Source: Streptomyces sp. NBC_00539 (lineage in GTDB: Bacteria; Actinomycetota; Actinomycetes; Streptomycetales; Streptomycetaceae). From it: a DNA stretch of 64,000 bases. The translations under genes and the position numbers were made by a program. The notes below the pieces were generated by a model. The model searched no databases. It worked only from the letters and a program-made list of their open reading frames with translations, and had not been told where the DNA came from. Location of the stretch: positions 4,421,501-4,485,500 of the forward strand of contig NZ_CP107811.1 of assembly GCF_036346105.1 (NCBI RefSeq), read 5' to 3'. Shown here in pieces: positions 34,201-42,565 of this stretch; position 1 is the first letter of the stretch; each line of letters starts with the position of its first letter.

Positions 34201-34754
34201 GCCGCGTCGACGTACGGCTGCGGCACTGGCGCAGCGAGCCCATGCCCGCCGTCGACGCCGGCGGCCTCGCGCTCCAGGTCGTCGTCCAGGTGGTCTGGCA
34301 GGTCAAGGACACCGCCCGGGCCACCCTCGCCGTGGCGGACCACACCGCGTACCTCGCCGAACAGGTGGAATCGGCCATGGCCCGGGTCCTGTCCCAGCTC
34401 CCCGCCGACGCCTTCCACGAGGACGCCCCCACCCTGCGCGACGCCGAGGCGGTCGGCGACGCGCTGACCCGGATGGTGGCGGCCGAGACGGAGGCCGTCG
34501 GGATCGAGGTGTTCTCCGCCCAGCCCACCCGCATCGAGTACGCCCCCGAGGTCGCCGAGGCGATGCGCCGCCGCCGGGTCGCGGCGATCGACGCCAAGCA
34601 CCGGGACACCGTCCTGAGCTCGGTCGTGGACGCCGTCGACGACACCGTCCACCGGCTCACCTCGCGCGGGATCGTCGAGCTGGACGACTACGAGCGCAAG
34701 GCCCTGGTGAAGGACCTGACCGTCGCCTTCTACACCGGGCGCGCCGACCAGTAA
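31272..34754 (+). CDS. Long Pro/Ala-rich protein with C-terminal SPFH (band 7) domain
   Basis: 1160 residues. Residues 1 to about 870 are low-complexity Pro/Ala/Gly/Thr sequence with internal repeats (see 32946-33299). Two membrane helices follow (about 877-898 and 920-942). The end is an SPFH domain: GHAWVLTLFGRYRGTVRRTGLTWVSP through EVFSAQPTRIEYAPEVAEAMRRRRVAAIDAKHR. SPFH proteins scaffold membrane domains. ATG 31272 has GGAGG at correct spacing; ATG 31257 overlaps the stop of the NlpC gene and is an alternative. The two genes form an operon. The length of the disordered part is unusual for this family. Confidence 0.75.
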   Translation: MYPTRTTTTTGTFPVPAAERPPTAGRPPRPGRWTTHRPTPAPPPEAVGPVQAPGAAPAAGVTPAPGVTPAPAVVPAAGAPVPAPGVAPAVTPAPAVIPTPGAAPAPALAGASAAGPARTGTPAPVWPAPPARTQAPDAARMAEPAPVPAGSPGPSLAPARAGASAVTPPQAPDPAARTEASGWMAAPAAAAQREVPAPVWPPSPFRTEAPTAAPVNPSVERSMSAAGTAAADRTVTPFPAVAPPHTPARTEAPVVAPVPVQDPGEGAGLSPAPAPMASPQSPARAEDLGGTAVPAPGPGGRPGLSQAPARAVAPAAAPAPVRSAPAARTDAPGPTPAAPVSVSCAVTTAAVPAVPSAAAAPLEPLREPGRSPAGAAAWTSAPTDAPYQAPALAALRAASQSSRPLVGTAASFSAVPVSPYQGRSASPARGTGSAGVPAVASPQAPAPADTTGASAVPAWPAPARREASAEAAAGYPNPSRASGSSAAGTAARASTPAVAPPPFPGPGTASAVSRARTETPAMSAFPARAEEPEAATASPQAPAAASAAAAPAPGRAQAPDVAVNPVPAGVRYPEPAMPPAPPRDPAATTGVPAAESAPAPRAAAAPDRARAQAPASAPDVAVNPVPAGVRYPEPAMPPAPPRDPAATTGVPAAESAPAPQAAAAPDRARVQAPAQAPDVAANPAPAAARHPHPASAPDVAADPHPHPASAPDVAADPHPHPAATAPERHDRSGVVEGPRDPAGEEARTHPEAIPAARGQAEGGAYRAAGQRQRSVVDLVARAVARVMDPGVRDDPAPGPRPEPEPGPRPDPEPVRGTAVTEVPVHLPFLGHPRPALPAPHPRRQPPAPPAVRPAPAGRRVPRGDDGLREHRGPVLPGWCAVGIGALALTGCAAVLWRAGATPDLLAVAFGAAPRAYHGLPATSWPPLAFLGVVALLALGGLGRAKAGHAWVLTLFGRYRGTVRRTGLTWVSPLLLRRRVDVRLRHWRSEPMPAVDAGGLALQVVVQVVWQVKDTARATLAVADHTAYLAEQVESAMARVLSQLPADAFHEDAPTLRDAEAVGDALTRMVAAETEAVGIEVFSAQPTRIEYAPEVAEAMRRRRVAAIDAKHRDTVLSSVVDAVDDTVHRLTSRGIVELDDYERKALVKDLTVAFYTGRADQ
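32946..33299 (+). repeat. Two nearly identical 177-bp in-frame repeats with degenerate tail
   Basis: Units at 32946-33122 and 33123-33299 encode 59 residues each, starting PDVAVNPVPAGVRYPEP and ending in RAQAPASA or RVQAPAQA; they differ at only a few residues. From 33300 shorter copies follow (PDVAANPAPAAARHPHPASA, then PDVAADPHPHPASA and PDVAADPHPHPAAT). The pattern points to repeat expansion and shortening by recombination or slippage. Confidence 0.85.
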
Positions 34755-34855
34755 CGACGGGGAACACCACCACGGAACGGGTGGCCGGTCACGACCGGAC
34801 CACCCGTTCCCCCTTTGGTATGGACATGGCCAACTCCCGTCAATAATCTGGAACT

Positions 34856-34866
34856 TGGTCTAGACC
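34856..34866 (+). promoter_or_regulatory. DasR-type operator upstream of the LPMO gene
   Basis: tggtctagacc (34856-34866) lies in acttggtctagacctg and is close to the published DasR box (ACTGGTCTAGACCAGT-like). DasR is the N-acetylglucosamine-responsive repressor of chitin genes. The site is 90 bases before the start. Confidence 0.75.
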
Positions 34867-34955
34867 TGCACTCCAGCGATCCGATCGGCCCGAACGCGAT
34901 CCCCACCGCGTGCGCACGCCCTCCCGCCTGTCTCCCCCCACGTCCAAGGAGCATC

Positions 34956-35561
34956 ATGCGTCACCTCCGCATGCCCAAACGGTCCGCCGCCGCGCTCGGT
35001 CTCGGCGTCCTGGCCACCGTCACCCTCGCCGGCGCCCCCACCGCCAGCGGCCACGGCTACACCGACACCCCCATCAGCCGCCAGAAGCTCTGCGCCAACA
35101 AGACCGTCCCCGACTGCGGCCCCATCCAGTGGGAGCCGCAGAGCGTAGAGGGCTACAAGGGCTTCCCCGCCGCCGGCCCCGCCGACGGCCAGATCTGCTC
35201 CGGCGGCCACAGCGAGTTCGCCCAGCTCGACGACCCGCGCGGCGGCGCCTGGCCCGCCACCGGCGTGACCAGCGGCCAGAGCTACTCCTTCCGGTGGCAA
35301 TTCACCGCCAACCACTCGACCACCGACTTCAAGTACTACGTCACCAAAAACGGATGGGACCCGAAGAAGCCGCTCACCCGGGCCTCGCTCGACCCCCAGC
35401 CCTTCCTCACCGTCGCCTACAACGGCGCCCGCCCCGCCATGACCACCGTCCACCAGGGCACGATGCCGAGCGGGAAGACCGGCCGTCACATGATCCTCGC
35501 GGTCTGGACGGTCAACGACACCCCGATGGCCTTCTACGCCTGCTCCGACGTTCAATTCTGA
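34956..35561 (+). CDS. Chitin-active lytic polysaccharide monooxygenase (AA10)
   Basis: 201 residues. The signal peptide ends at PTASG, leaving histidine 33 as mature residue 1 (HGYTDTPISRQ). With H120 (FTANH) it forms the copper histidine brace. F193 in MAFYACSDVQF occupies the axial position typical of AA10. The enzyme oxidatively cuts crystalline chitin (or cellulose), opening it to chitinase. There is no carbohydrate-binding module. It is probably co-regulated with the chitinase at 40764 through DasR-type boxes. Confidence 0.92.
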   Translation: MRHLRMPKRSAAALGLGVLATVTLAGAPTASGHGYTDTPISRQKLCANKTVPDCGPIQWEPQSVEGYKGFPAAGPADGQICSGGHSEFAQLDDPRGGAWPATGVTSGQSYSFRWQFTANHSTTDFKYYVTKNGWDPKKPLTRASLDPQPFLTVAYNGARPAMTTVHQGTMPSGKTGRHMILAVWTVNDTPMAFYACSDVQF

Positions 35562-35587
35562 CGCATCGTCAGATAACCTCCGGCGGC

Positions 35588-37258
35588 ATGCGGACGACAC
35601 ACGGAACCGTCGCGGAGCTCATAGCGCGCCAATGGGGCGACCACCGGCCCGGGCTGAGGTACGAGAACACCGTCCTCACCCATCACCAGAGCGCCCAGCA
35701 GGCCGCCGCGCGCGCCGCGCTGCTCGTCGACCTCCTGCCGCCGGGTGCGGAGCCGCACATCGGGGTGCTGCTCGACAACACCCCGGAGTTCCCCCACTGG
35801 CTCGGCGCGGCGGCCCTCGCGGGGGCCGCCGTCGCCGGGATCAACCCCACCCGGCGCGGACCCGAACTGGCCCGCGACATCCTGCACACCGACTGCCGGA
35901 TCCTGGTCACCGAGCCCGCCCACCTGCCGCTGCTGCGCGGCCTCGACCTGCCCGGCGTACGGATCCTGGTGACCGGGAGCGAGGAGTACGCCGCCCTCCT
36001 CGCCCCCTTCGCCGCCGTCACCCCCGGGGAGGCGGTCCTCGGCGGCGGTCCGGGCCCCGGCTCCCGCCTCCTGCTCTACTTCACCTCCGGCTCCACCGGC
36101 GCCCCCAAGGCGGCCGTGTGCAGCCAGGGCCGCCTGGCCGCCGCCGGAGCCTCCCTGGCCCGCACCTTCCGGGTCACCCCGGACGACGTCCACTACATCT
36201 GCATGCCGCTCTTCCACGGCAACGCCGTCATCGCCGCCTGGCTGCCCGCCCTGGCCGGCGGCGCCTCGGTCGCGCTGCGCCGCCGGTTTTCGGCCACCGC
36301 GTTCCTGGACGACGTACGGGCCCACGGGGCGACGTACTTCACCTACGTCGGCCGGGCCGTCCAGTACCTCCTCGCCACCGAGCCCCGCCCCGACGACCGC
36401 GAGCACACCCTCCGCCTTGGCTTCGGCACCGAGGCCGGCGCGGTCGACGCGGCCCGCTTCGCCGAGCGGTTCGGGGTCCGGCTGGTGGAGGGCTACGGGG
36501 CCACCGAGGGCGGCGCCTCCGTGCAGCGGACCCCCGGCACCCCGGCCGGCGCCCTGGGCCGGGCCGCGCCCGGGGACGACCTCGCCGTCGTCGACCCGGA
36601 GACGGGCAAGGAGTGCCCGCCGGCCCGACTGGACGGACGGGGCCGCCTCCTCAACGGGGAGGAGGCCATCGGCGAGCTGGTCAACCGGGGCCGCAGCCTC
36701 TTCGAGGGCTACTGGCGCAACCCCGAGGCGGAGGCGGCCCGCACCCGCGAGGGCTGGTACTGGACCGGGGACCTCTTCTTCCGCGACCCGGACGGGTTCC
36801 TCTACTTCGCCGGCCGCACGGACGACCGGCTGCGGGTCGACAGCGAGAACCTGGCGGCGGCGGTGATCGAGAACATCCTGGCCCGCTGGTCCGAGGCCTC
36901 GGCGGCCGCCGTGTACGCGGTCCCGGACGAGGTGGCGGGGGACCAGGTGATGGCCGCCGTGGCCCTGCGCGAGGGCGCGGCGTTCGACCCGCGCGCGTTC
37001 GAGGCGTTCCTCGCGGCCCAGCCCGACCTCGGTACGAAGATGGCCCCGCGCTACGTCCGCGTCCTCGACGCACTGCCGGTGACGGCGACGAACAAGATCC
37101 ACCGGGTGGCCTTGCGACGGGCGGGTTTCCTCGTCCCCGAACCCGTCTGGTGGCGCCCGCCCGGCGCCGACGGCTACCGCCGCCTGGACGGGGAGGGCCT
37201 GCGCGCGCTGCTGGCGGCGTACGAGGACCAGGGCCGCCGGGACCTCCTGGACCGCTGA
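35588..37258 (+). CDS. Acyl-CoA synthetase/AMP-binding protein
   Basis: 556 residues. The P-loop-like LLLYFTSGSTGAPKAAVCSQ, the A5 motif EGYGATEGG and GWYWTGDLFFRDPDGFLYFAGRTDDRLRVDSENL (A7/A8) define the adenylate-forming family. VTATNKIHRVAL near the end carries the A10 lysine. It activates a carboxylic acid as acyl-AMP and then acyl-CoA; chain length is not predictable. The start ATG 35588 is 27 bases after the LPMO stop, with only a weak ribosome binding site. The functional link to that gene is doubtful. Confidence 0.83.
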   Translation: MRTTHGTVAELIARQWGDHRPGLRYENTVLTHHQSAQQAAARAALLVDLLPPGAEPHIGVLLDNTPEFPHWLGAAALAGAAVAGINPTRRGPELARDILHTDCRILVTEPAHLPLLRGLDLPGVRILVTGSEEYAALLAPFAAVTPGEAVLGGGPGPGSRLLLYFTSGSTGAPKAAVCSQGRLAAAGASLARTFRVTPDDVHYICMPLFHGNAVIAAWLPALAGGASVALRRRFSATAFLDDVRAHGATYFTYVGRAVQYLLATEPRPDDREHTLRLGFGTEAGAVDAARFAERFGVRLVEGYGATEGGASVQRTPGTPAGALGRAAPGDDLAVVDPETGKECPPARLDGRGRLLNGEEAIGELVNRGRSLFEGYWRNPEAEAARTREGWYWTGDLFFRDPDGFLYFAGRTDDRLRVDSENLAAAVIENILARWSEASAAAVYAVPDEVAGDQVMAAVALREGAAFDPRAFEAFLAAQPDLGTKMAPRYVRVLDALPVTATNKIHRVALRRAGFLVPEPVWWRPPGADGYRRLDGEGLRALLAAYEDQGRRDLLDR

Positions 37259-37324
37259 GGCAACCGACCGGGACGGCCGCCCGTCTTGAAGGCAAAGGCG
37301 GCAAGGGGCGAGGGGGGTGGCGCG

Positions 37325-38008
37325 ATGAAGGCGAAGACGACAACGGCCGCGGTCGGCCGGTCGGTGGCGGCGGGGGCGCTGTGCGCCCTGCTCGCGGCCT
37401 GCGGCACGCACGTGGCGGGCACCGCCTCCCCGTCCGCGGCCCCGGCCCCGCCGACCTGCGCACCCAACCTCCCCACGGAGGAGGAGACGGGGACCACCCC
37501 GAACATCCCGACCGAGGAGGAGACGGGGACCACCCCGAACATCCCCACGGAGGAGGAGACGGGGACCACCCCGAACATCCCCACCGAGGAGGAGACGGGC
37601 AGCACCCCGAACATCCCCACCGAGGAGGACACGGGAGCTCCGCCGAACCCGCCGACCGACCAGGGGGACGGGACTCCCGGGCCGCCCACGGACGGTGCGC
37701 CGGCCTGCCAGGTGGTCGACGGCTGGTACGACATGACCCGCGACTTCAACGAGTACTACGCCCGCCACCGCACCGACGAGGACGAGTTCATGCCGACGGG
37801 CAGCGTCACCCTGGTACGGATCCGCAAGACGGCCCGCAACACCGAGGCGTGGATCACGTTCTCCACCGGGGCGGTCGGCAAGGGTGAGGGCGAGGACGCC
37901 CGCCGCGTCGCCACGGTCTTCGGCGCCTGGCGCCACGAGGTCTTCGGGGACCGGGGCACGGTCGGGGTACGGACCGGGCGCGACGTCAAGGTCACCACGA
38001 CCTGGTGA
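37325..38008 (+). CDS. Repeat-containing lipoprotein
   Basis: 227 residues. The signal peptide ends in ALLAACG (lipobox; Cys about 26). Residues 48-107 are five 12-residue repeats NIPTEEETGTTP, then Pro-rich spacer and a C-terminal domain with one Cys (ACQVVDGWYDMTRDFNEYYARHRTDEDEF). The repeats are acidic and probably form an extended stalk holding the domain away from the membrane. I do not recognise the domain. Confidence 0.75.
   Translation: MKAKTTTAAVGRSVAAGALCALLAACGTHVAGTASPSAAPAPPTCAPNLPTEEETGTTPNIPTEEETGTTPNIPTEEETGTTPNIPTEEETGSTPNIPTEEDTGAPPNPPTDQGDGTPGPPTDGAPACQVVDGWYDMTRDFNEYYARHRTDEDEFMPTGSVTLVRIRKTARNTEAWITFSTGAVGKGEGEDARRVATVFGAWRHEVFGDRGTVGVRTGRDVKVTTTW
37466..37645 (+). repeat. 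Five 36-bp tandem repeats
   Basis: Each 36-bp unit encodes N-(L/I)-P-T-E-E-(E/D)-T-G-x-x-P. Copies one to three are nearly identical in DNA; four and five are diverging, as expected for a repeat that grows and shrinks by slippage within the lipoprotein gene. Confidence 0.85.
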
Positions 38009-38086
38009 TCGCCGCCGTGATCGGGTGTGCGATCCGCTGTGATCCGCTGTGATCCGGCGTGATCGCCGGCGGCCCCGGTATTGGTT

Positions 38087-38114
38087 TTGAGCACCCCCCG
38101 GGACCAGGTAGTAT
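38087..38114 (+). promoter_or_regulatory. Promoter for the second tRNA-Lys
   Basis: TTGAGC (38087-38092) and TAGTAT (38109-38114) with 16-base spacing, 12 bases before the tRNA. This is a housekeeping sigma-type promoter. The preceding 80 bases contain short repeats of gtgatccgc. Confidence 0.7.
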
Positions 38115-38126
38115 TTTCTCTGTCAG

Positions 38127-38200
38127 GCGCCGCTAGCTCAGTTGGTTAGAGCAGCTGACTCTTAATCAGCGGGTCCGGGGTTCGAGTCCCTGGCGGCGCA
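38127..38200 (+). tRNA. tRNA-Lys (anticodon CTT)
   Basis: 74 bases, identical to the copies at 29542 and 46091 but on the plus strand. The acceptor stem GCGCCGC/GCGGCGC, CTT anticodon in a 7-base loop, and T-loop TTCGAGT are all intact. Confidence 0.97.
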
Positions 38201-38206
38201 CCTGTA

Positions 38207-38250
38207 CTTCGGGCGGTTCCCGGTTCACCGGGAACCGCCCGAAGTGTTTT
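38207..38250 (+). terminator. Strong terminator after tRNA-Lys
   Basis: A perfect 17-bp stem, 38207-38223 with 38228-38244, around a ttca loop, followed by tgtttt. It ends the tRNA transcript and may also serve the convergent IclR gene. Confidence 0.88.
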
Positions 38251-38291
38251 CCGGCCCGGACTTCCTCCCCGGGTCACCGCCCGGGCCCGGC

Positions 38292-39050
38292 TCACAGCGT
38301 GAGCGACAGCAGCAGCGGCGCGGCCTTCCGGTTCAGCGCGTCCGCTGCGGCCCGCAGCCGGTGCGCGTGCTCGACCGGCATCGACAGGGCCAGGCAGCCG
38401 ACGGAGGCCCCGGCGGTGATGGGGACCGCCGCGCAGACCGTGCCGACGGCGTACTCCTGCAGGTCGAGCACGGGGACGGTGGCCGGCTGGCTGTCGAGCT
38501 TCGAGAACAGGATCCGCTCGTTCACGATCGTCTTCGACGTGAGCCGGGCGATCTTGTGCCGGGCCAGGTGGTCGCGGCGCCCGTTCTGGTCGAGCTGGGT
38601 GAGCAGGCACTTGCCGACCGCGCTGGCGTGCGCCGCCGAGCGGAAGTCGACCCACTCGTGGACCTTCGGGGTGCGCGGACTGTCCGCGAACTGCGTGATG
38701 CGGACCTCGCCGTCCACGTACCGGCTGATGTAGACCGCCGCGCCGACCGAGTCGCGCAGCCGGTCCAGGGTCTCCTGGAGCTTCTCCTGCAGCGCCTGTT
38801 TCCGGTCGCTCCCCGAGCCGAGCAGGACCAGGGAGTCCCCTATGGCGTAGGCGCCGTCGGACACCTGCAGGACGTATCCCTCCCGGCGCAGCATGAGGAG
38901 CATGGGCGCGAGATGGGCCGCGGGCAGGCCGGTCTCACGCCCGATCTGTGCGTCCGTCACGCCACCGGTGTGGCGCGCGATCGTTTCGAGTACGCGAAGC
39001 GCGTACTGCACCGAGTGGAACGGCGCGGTCGGCTCGGGCTTCAGCGCCAC
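38292..39050 (-). CDS. IclR-family transcriptional regulator
   Basis: 252 residues. A winged helix (VQYALRVLETIARHTGGVTDAQIGRETGLPAAHLAPMLLMLRREGYVLQ) is followed by the IclR effector domain (HASAVGKCLLTQL, VPVLDLQEYAVGTVCAAVPITAG). The target is unknown; the nearest divergent gene is the flavin-dependent oxidoreductase at 39289. Confidence 0.87.
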   Translation of the reverse strand: MALKPEPTAPFHSVQYALRVLETIARHTGGVTDAQIGRETGLPAAHLAPMLLMLRREGYVLQVSDGAYAIGDSLVLLGSGSDRKQALQEKLQETLDRLRDSVGAAVYISRYVDGEVRITQFADSPRTPKVHEWVDFRSAAHASAVGKCLLTQLDQNGRRDHLARHKIARLTSKTIVNERILFSKLDSQPATVPVLDLQEYAVGTVCAAVPITAGASVGCLALSMPVEHAHRLRAAADALNRKAAPLLLSLTL

Positions 39051-39288
39051 GGTTTCCCCCTACCAGGTTGTTACCGCTTGCCCTACCACGATAGCCATCA
39101 AGCGGCCCATCCGGAGCGCCTGTTGGGGAGATTGATGGCTCAATCAAGTCGCTTGTTCAGCAGGTATCCGAATGGCATATGCCCCTGGCAAGACCATCTT
39201 CCCGGTCTGCCGGGAATGCCCGGCCCCGGCCCACGGTTCGAGTTCTTCGTACGGACGTGAAGGAGTGCGGAATGGGACGGGAGCGACG

Positions 39289-40509
39289 ATGAGTGACGCA
39301 GGGGACGCGGGGGACACCGGGACGAGCGCGGCAGCGGCCGAGGACCCGCACGTGAGTACGGGGGCGGACCCGGGCGCGCGGGCAGGCGCGGGAGCGGAAG
39401 CCGACGGGGCCCCCACGGACCGCACGGACCGTACGGACCCCATCCGTGGGCAGGTGCGGGGCCGGGCGCCGGTGCCGCTGTCGGTGCTGGACCTCGTCAC
39501 CGTCGGGTCGGGCGGCAGCGCACGGGAGTCCCTGCGCACCAGCGTGGCGATCTCCCGGCTGGCGGAGTCCCGCGGCTACCACCGCCACTGGGTCGCCGAG
39601 CACCACTCCATGCCCGGCGTGGCCAGCTCCTCCCCGGCGGTGATCCTCGCCCACCTCGCTGCCCACACCTCCCGGATCCGGCTCGGATCGGGCGGCGTCA
39701 TGCTGCCCAACCACGCCCCGCTGGCCGTCGCCGAGCAGTTCGGGACCCTGGAGGCCTTCGCCCCGGGCCGGATCGACCTCGGTCTCGGCCGCGCCCCGGG
39801 GACCGACCCCGGCACGGCGGCCGCGCTGCGCGGGCCCGCGCGGGCGGAGGAGGCCCACGACGAGTTCCCGCGCCGCCTCGGGGAGCTGATCCGCTTCCTC
39901 GACGACAGCTTCCCCGACGGGCACCCGTACGCCCGGGTCCATGCCGTACCCGGTCCGGTCCAGGGTCCCGTCGGGCGGCCCCCGGTGTGGCTGCTCGGCT
40001 CCTCCGGATTCAGCGCCCGCCTGGCCGGCGAGCTGGGCCTGCCGTTCGCGTACGCCCACCACTTCTCGGCGGCCGGGACGCTGCCCGCGCTGGACCTGTA
40101 CCGGCAGAGCTTCCGCCCCTCGGCGGTGCTGGACGCCCCGTACGCCGTCATCGGGGTCTCCGCGCTGGCCGCGGACACCGAGGAGCAGGCGCGGGCCCAG
40201 GTGCTGACGGGCGCGCTGTCGATGCTGCGGCTGCGCTCCGGCCGGCCCGGTCTGGTCCCGACGCCCGAGGAGGCGGCCGCGTACCCGTTCTCGCCGCCGG
40301 AGCGGGAGTTCGTGGACGGCTGGCTGGCCAACATCGTGCACGGCACGCCCGACGAGGTGCGTTCCGGGCTCGACGCGCTGGTCGCCCGGACGGGGGCGGA
40401 CGAGCTGATGCTGACGGCCAACGCCCATGGCGGAGCGGCCCGGTTGCGCTCGTACGCTCTCGTAGCAGATGCGTACGGGATGCCCGTGGAGGGCTCGCTT
40501 CCGGCTTGA
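39289..40509 (+). CDS. Luciferase-like (LLM class) flavin-dependent oxidoreductase
   Basis: 406 residues. After an acidic, disordered 55-residue N-terminus comes the LLM barrel: PLSVLDLVTVGSGGSARESLR, RGYHRHWVAEHHSMPGVASSSPAV, RIRLGSGGVMLPNHAPLAVAEQFGTLEAFAPGRIDLGLGRAPG. This is the MsnO8/YhbW-type subgroup. It probably uses reduced FMN to oxidise an unknown small molecule. ATG 39289 follows GGGAG. Confidence 0.88.
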   Translation: MSDAGDAGDTGTSAAAAEDPHVSTGADPGARAGAGAEADGAPTDRTDRTDPIRGQVRGRAPVPLSVLDLVTVGSGGSARESLRTSVAISRLAESRGYHRHWVAEHHSMPGVASSSPAVILAHLAAHTSRIRLGSGGVMLPNHAPLAVAEQFGTLEAFAPGRIDLGLGRAPGTDPGTAAALRGPARAEEAHDEFPRRLGELIRFLDDSFPDGHPYARVHAVPGPVQGPVGRPPVWLLGSSGFSARLAGELGLPFAYAHHFSAAGTLPALDLYRQSFRPSAVLDAPYAVIGVSALAADTEEQARAQVLTGALSMLRLRSGRPGLVPTPEEAAAYPFSPPEREFVDGWLANIVHGTPDEVRSGLDALVARTGADELMLTANAHGGAARLRSYALVADAYGMPVEGSLPA

Positions 40510-40577
40510 GCGCACAAGAACGGGGTGCGGCTGGTTCTTTGCCGAAACCTTGCCGGAACGTGGCTTAGGGAAGCCTT

Positions 40578-40615
40578 AAACCGCTCGTCACCGGGGGTGG
40601 CGGGCGGTTTTTCCT
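40578..40615 (+). terminator. Terminator after the LLM oxidoreductase
   Basis: aaaccgctcgtcacc (40578-40592) pairs with ggtggcgggcggttt (40596-40610) through 13 standard pairs and two G-U, followed by further T. It is a typical intrinsic terminator. Confidence 0.85.
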
Positions 40616-40654
40616 GCGCGTCCAGCCCTCTGACGAGCGGATTTGAGCCCCGAG

Positions 40655-40682
40655 TGGTCTAGTCCTTCTTTGGTCCAAACCA
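40655..40682 (+). promoter_or_regulatory. DasR-type/chitinase direct-repeat operator
   Basis: TGGTCTAGTCCT (40655-40666) and TGGTCCAAACCA (40671-40682) form a 12-bp direct repeat 16 bases apart, the arrangement known from Streptomyces chitinase promoters. Both halves resemble the DasR box. It lies 80-110 bases before the chitinase start. Confidence 0.75.
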
Positions 40683-40763
40683 TTGACTGGGGCTCGGCGT
40701 GATCGCTATCACTTCTCTCACCCGAAGCTGACGCATCCCCTCCCACCCCCACGGAGTCAGTTC

Positions 40764-42464
<1,701 letters not shown>

Positions 42465-42490
42465 TCCCCCCACCCCGCGCCGAGCGACCC

Positions 42491-42524
42491 TGCGCCCCGA
42501 CCCCAGCCAGGGGTGCGGGGCGCA
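42491..42524. terminator. Hairpin between chitinase and c-di-GMP gene
   Basis: tgcgcccc (42491-42498) pairs with ggggcgca (42517-42524); inside it accccagccaggggt forms a second 5-bp stem. It separates convergent genes and has no T tract. Confidence 0.6.
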
Positions 42525-42565
42525 GGCGTGCCCGGCGCCCGGTCCGCCAGGCCGAAAGAGACGGC

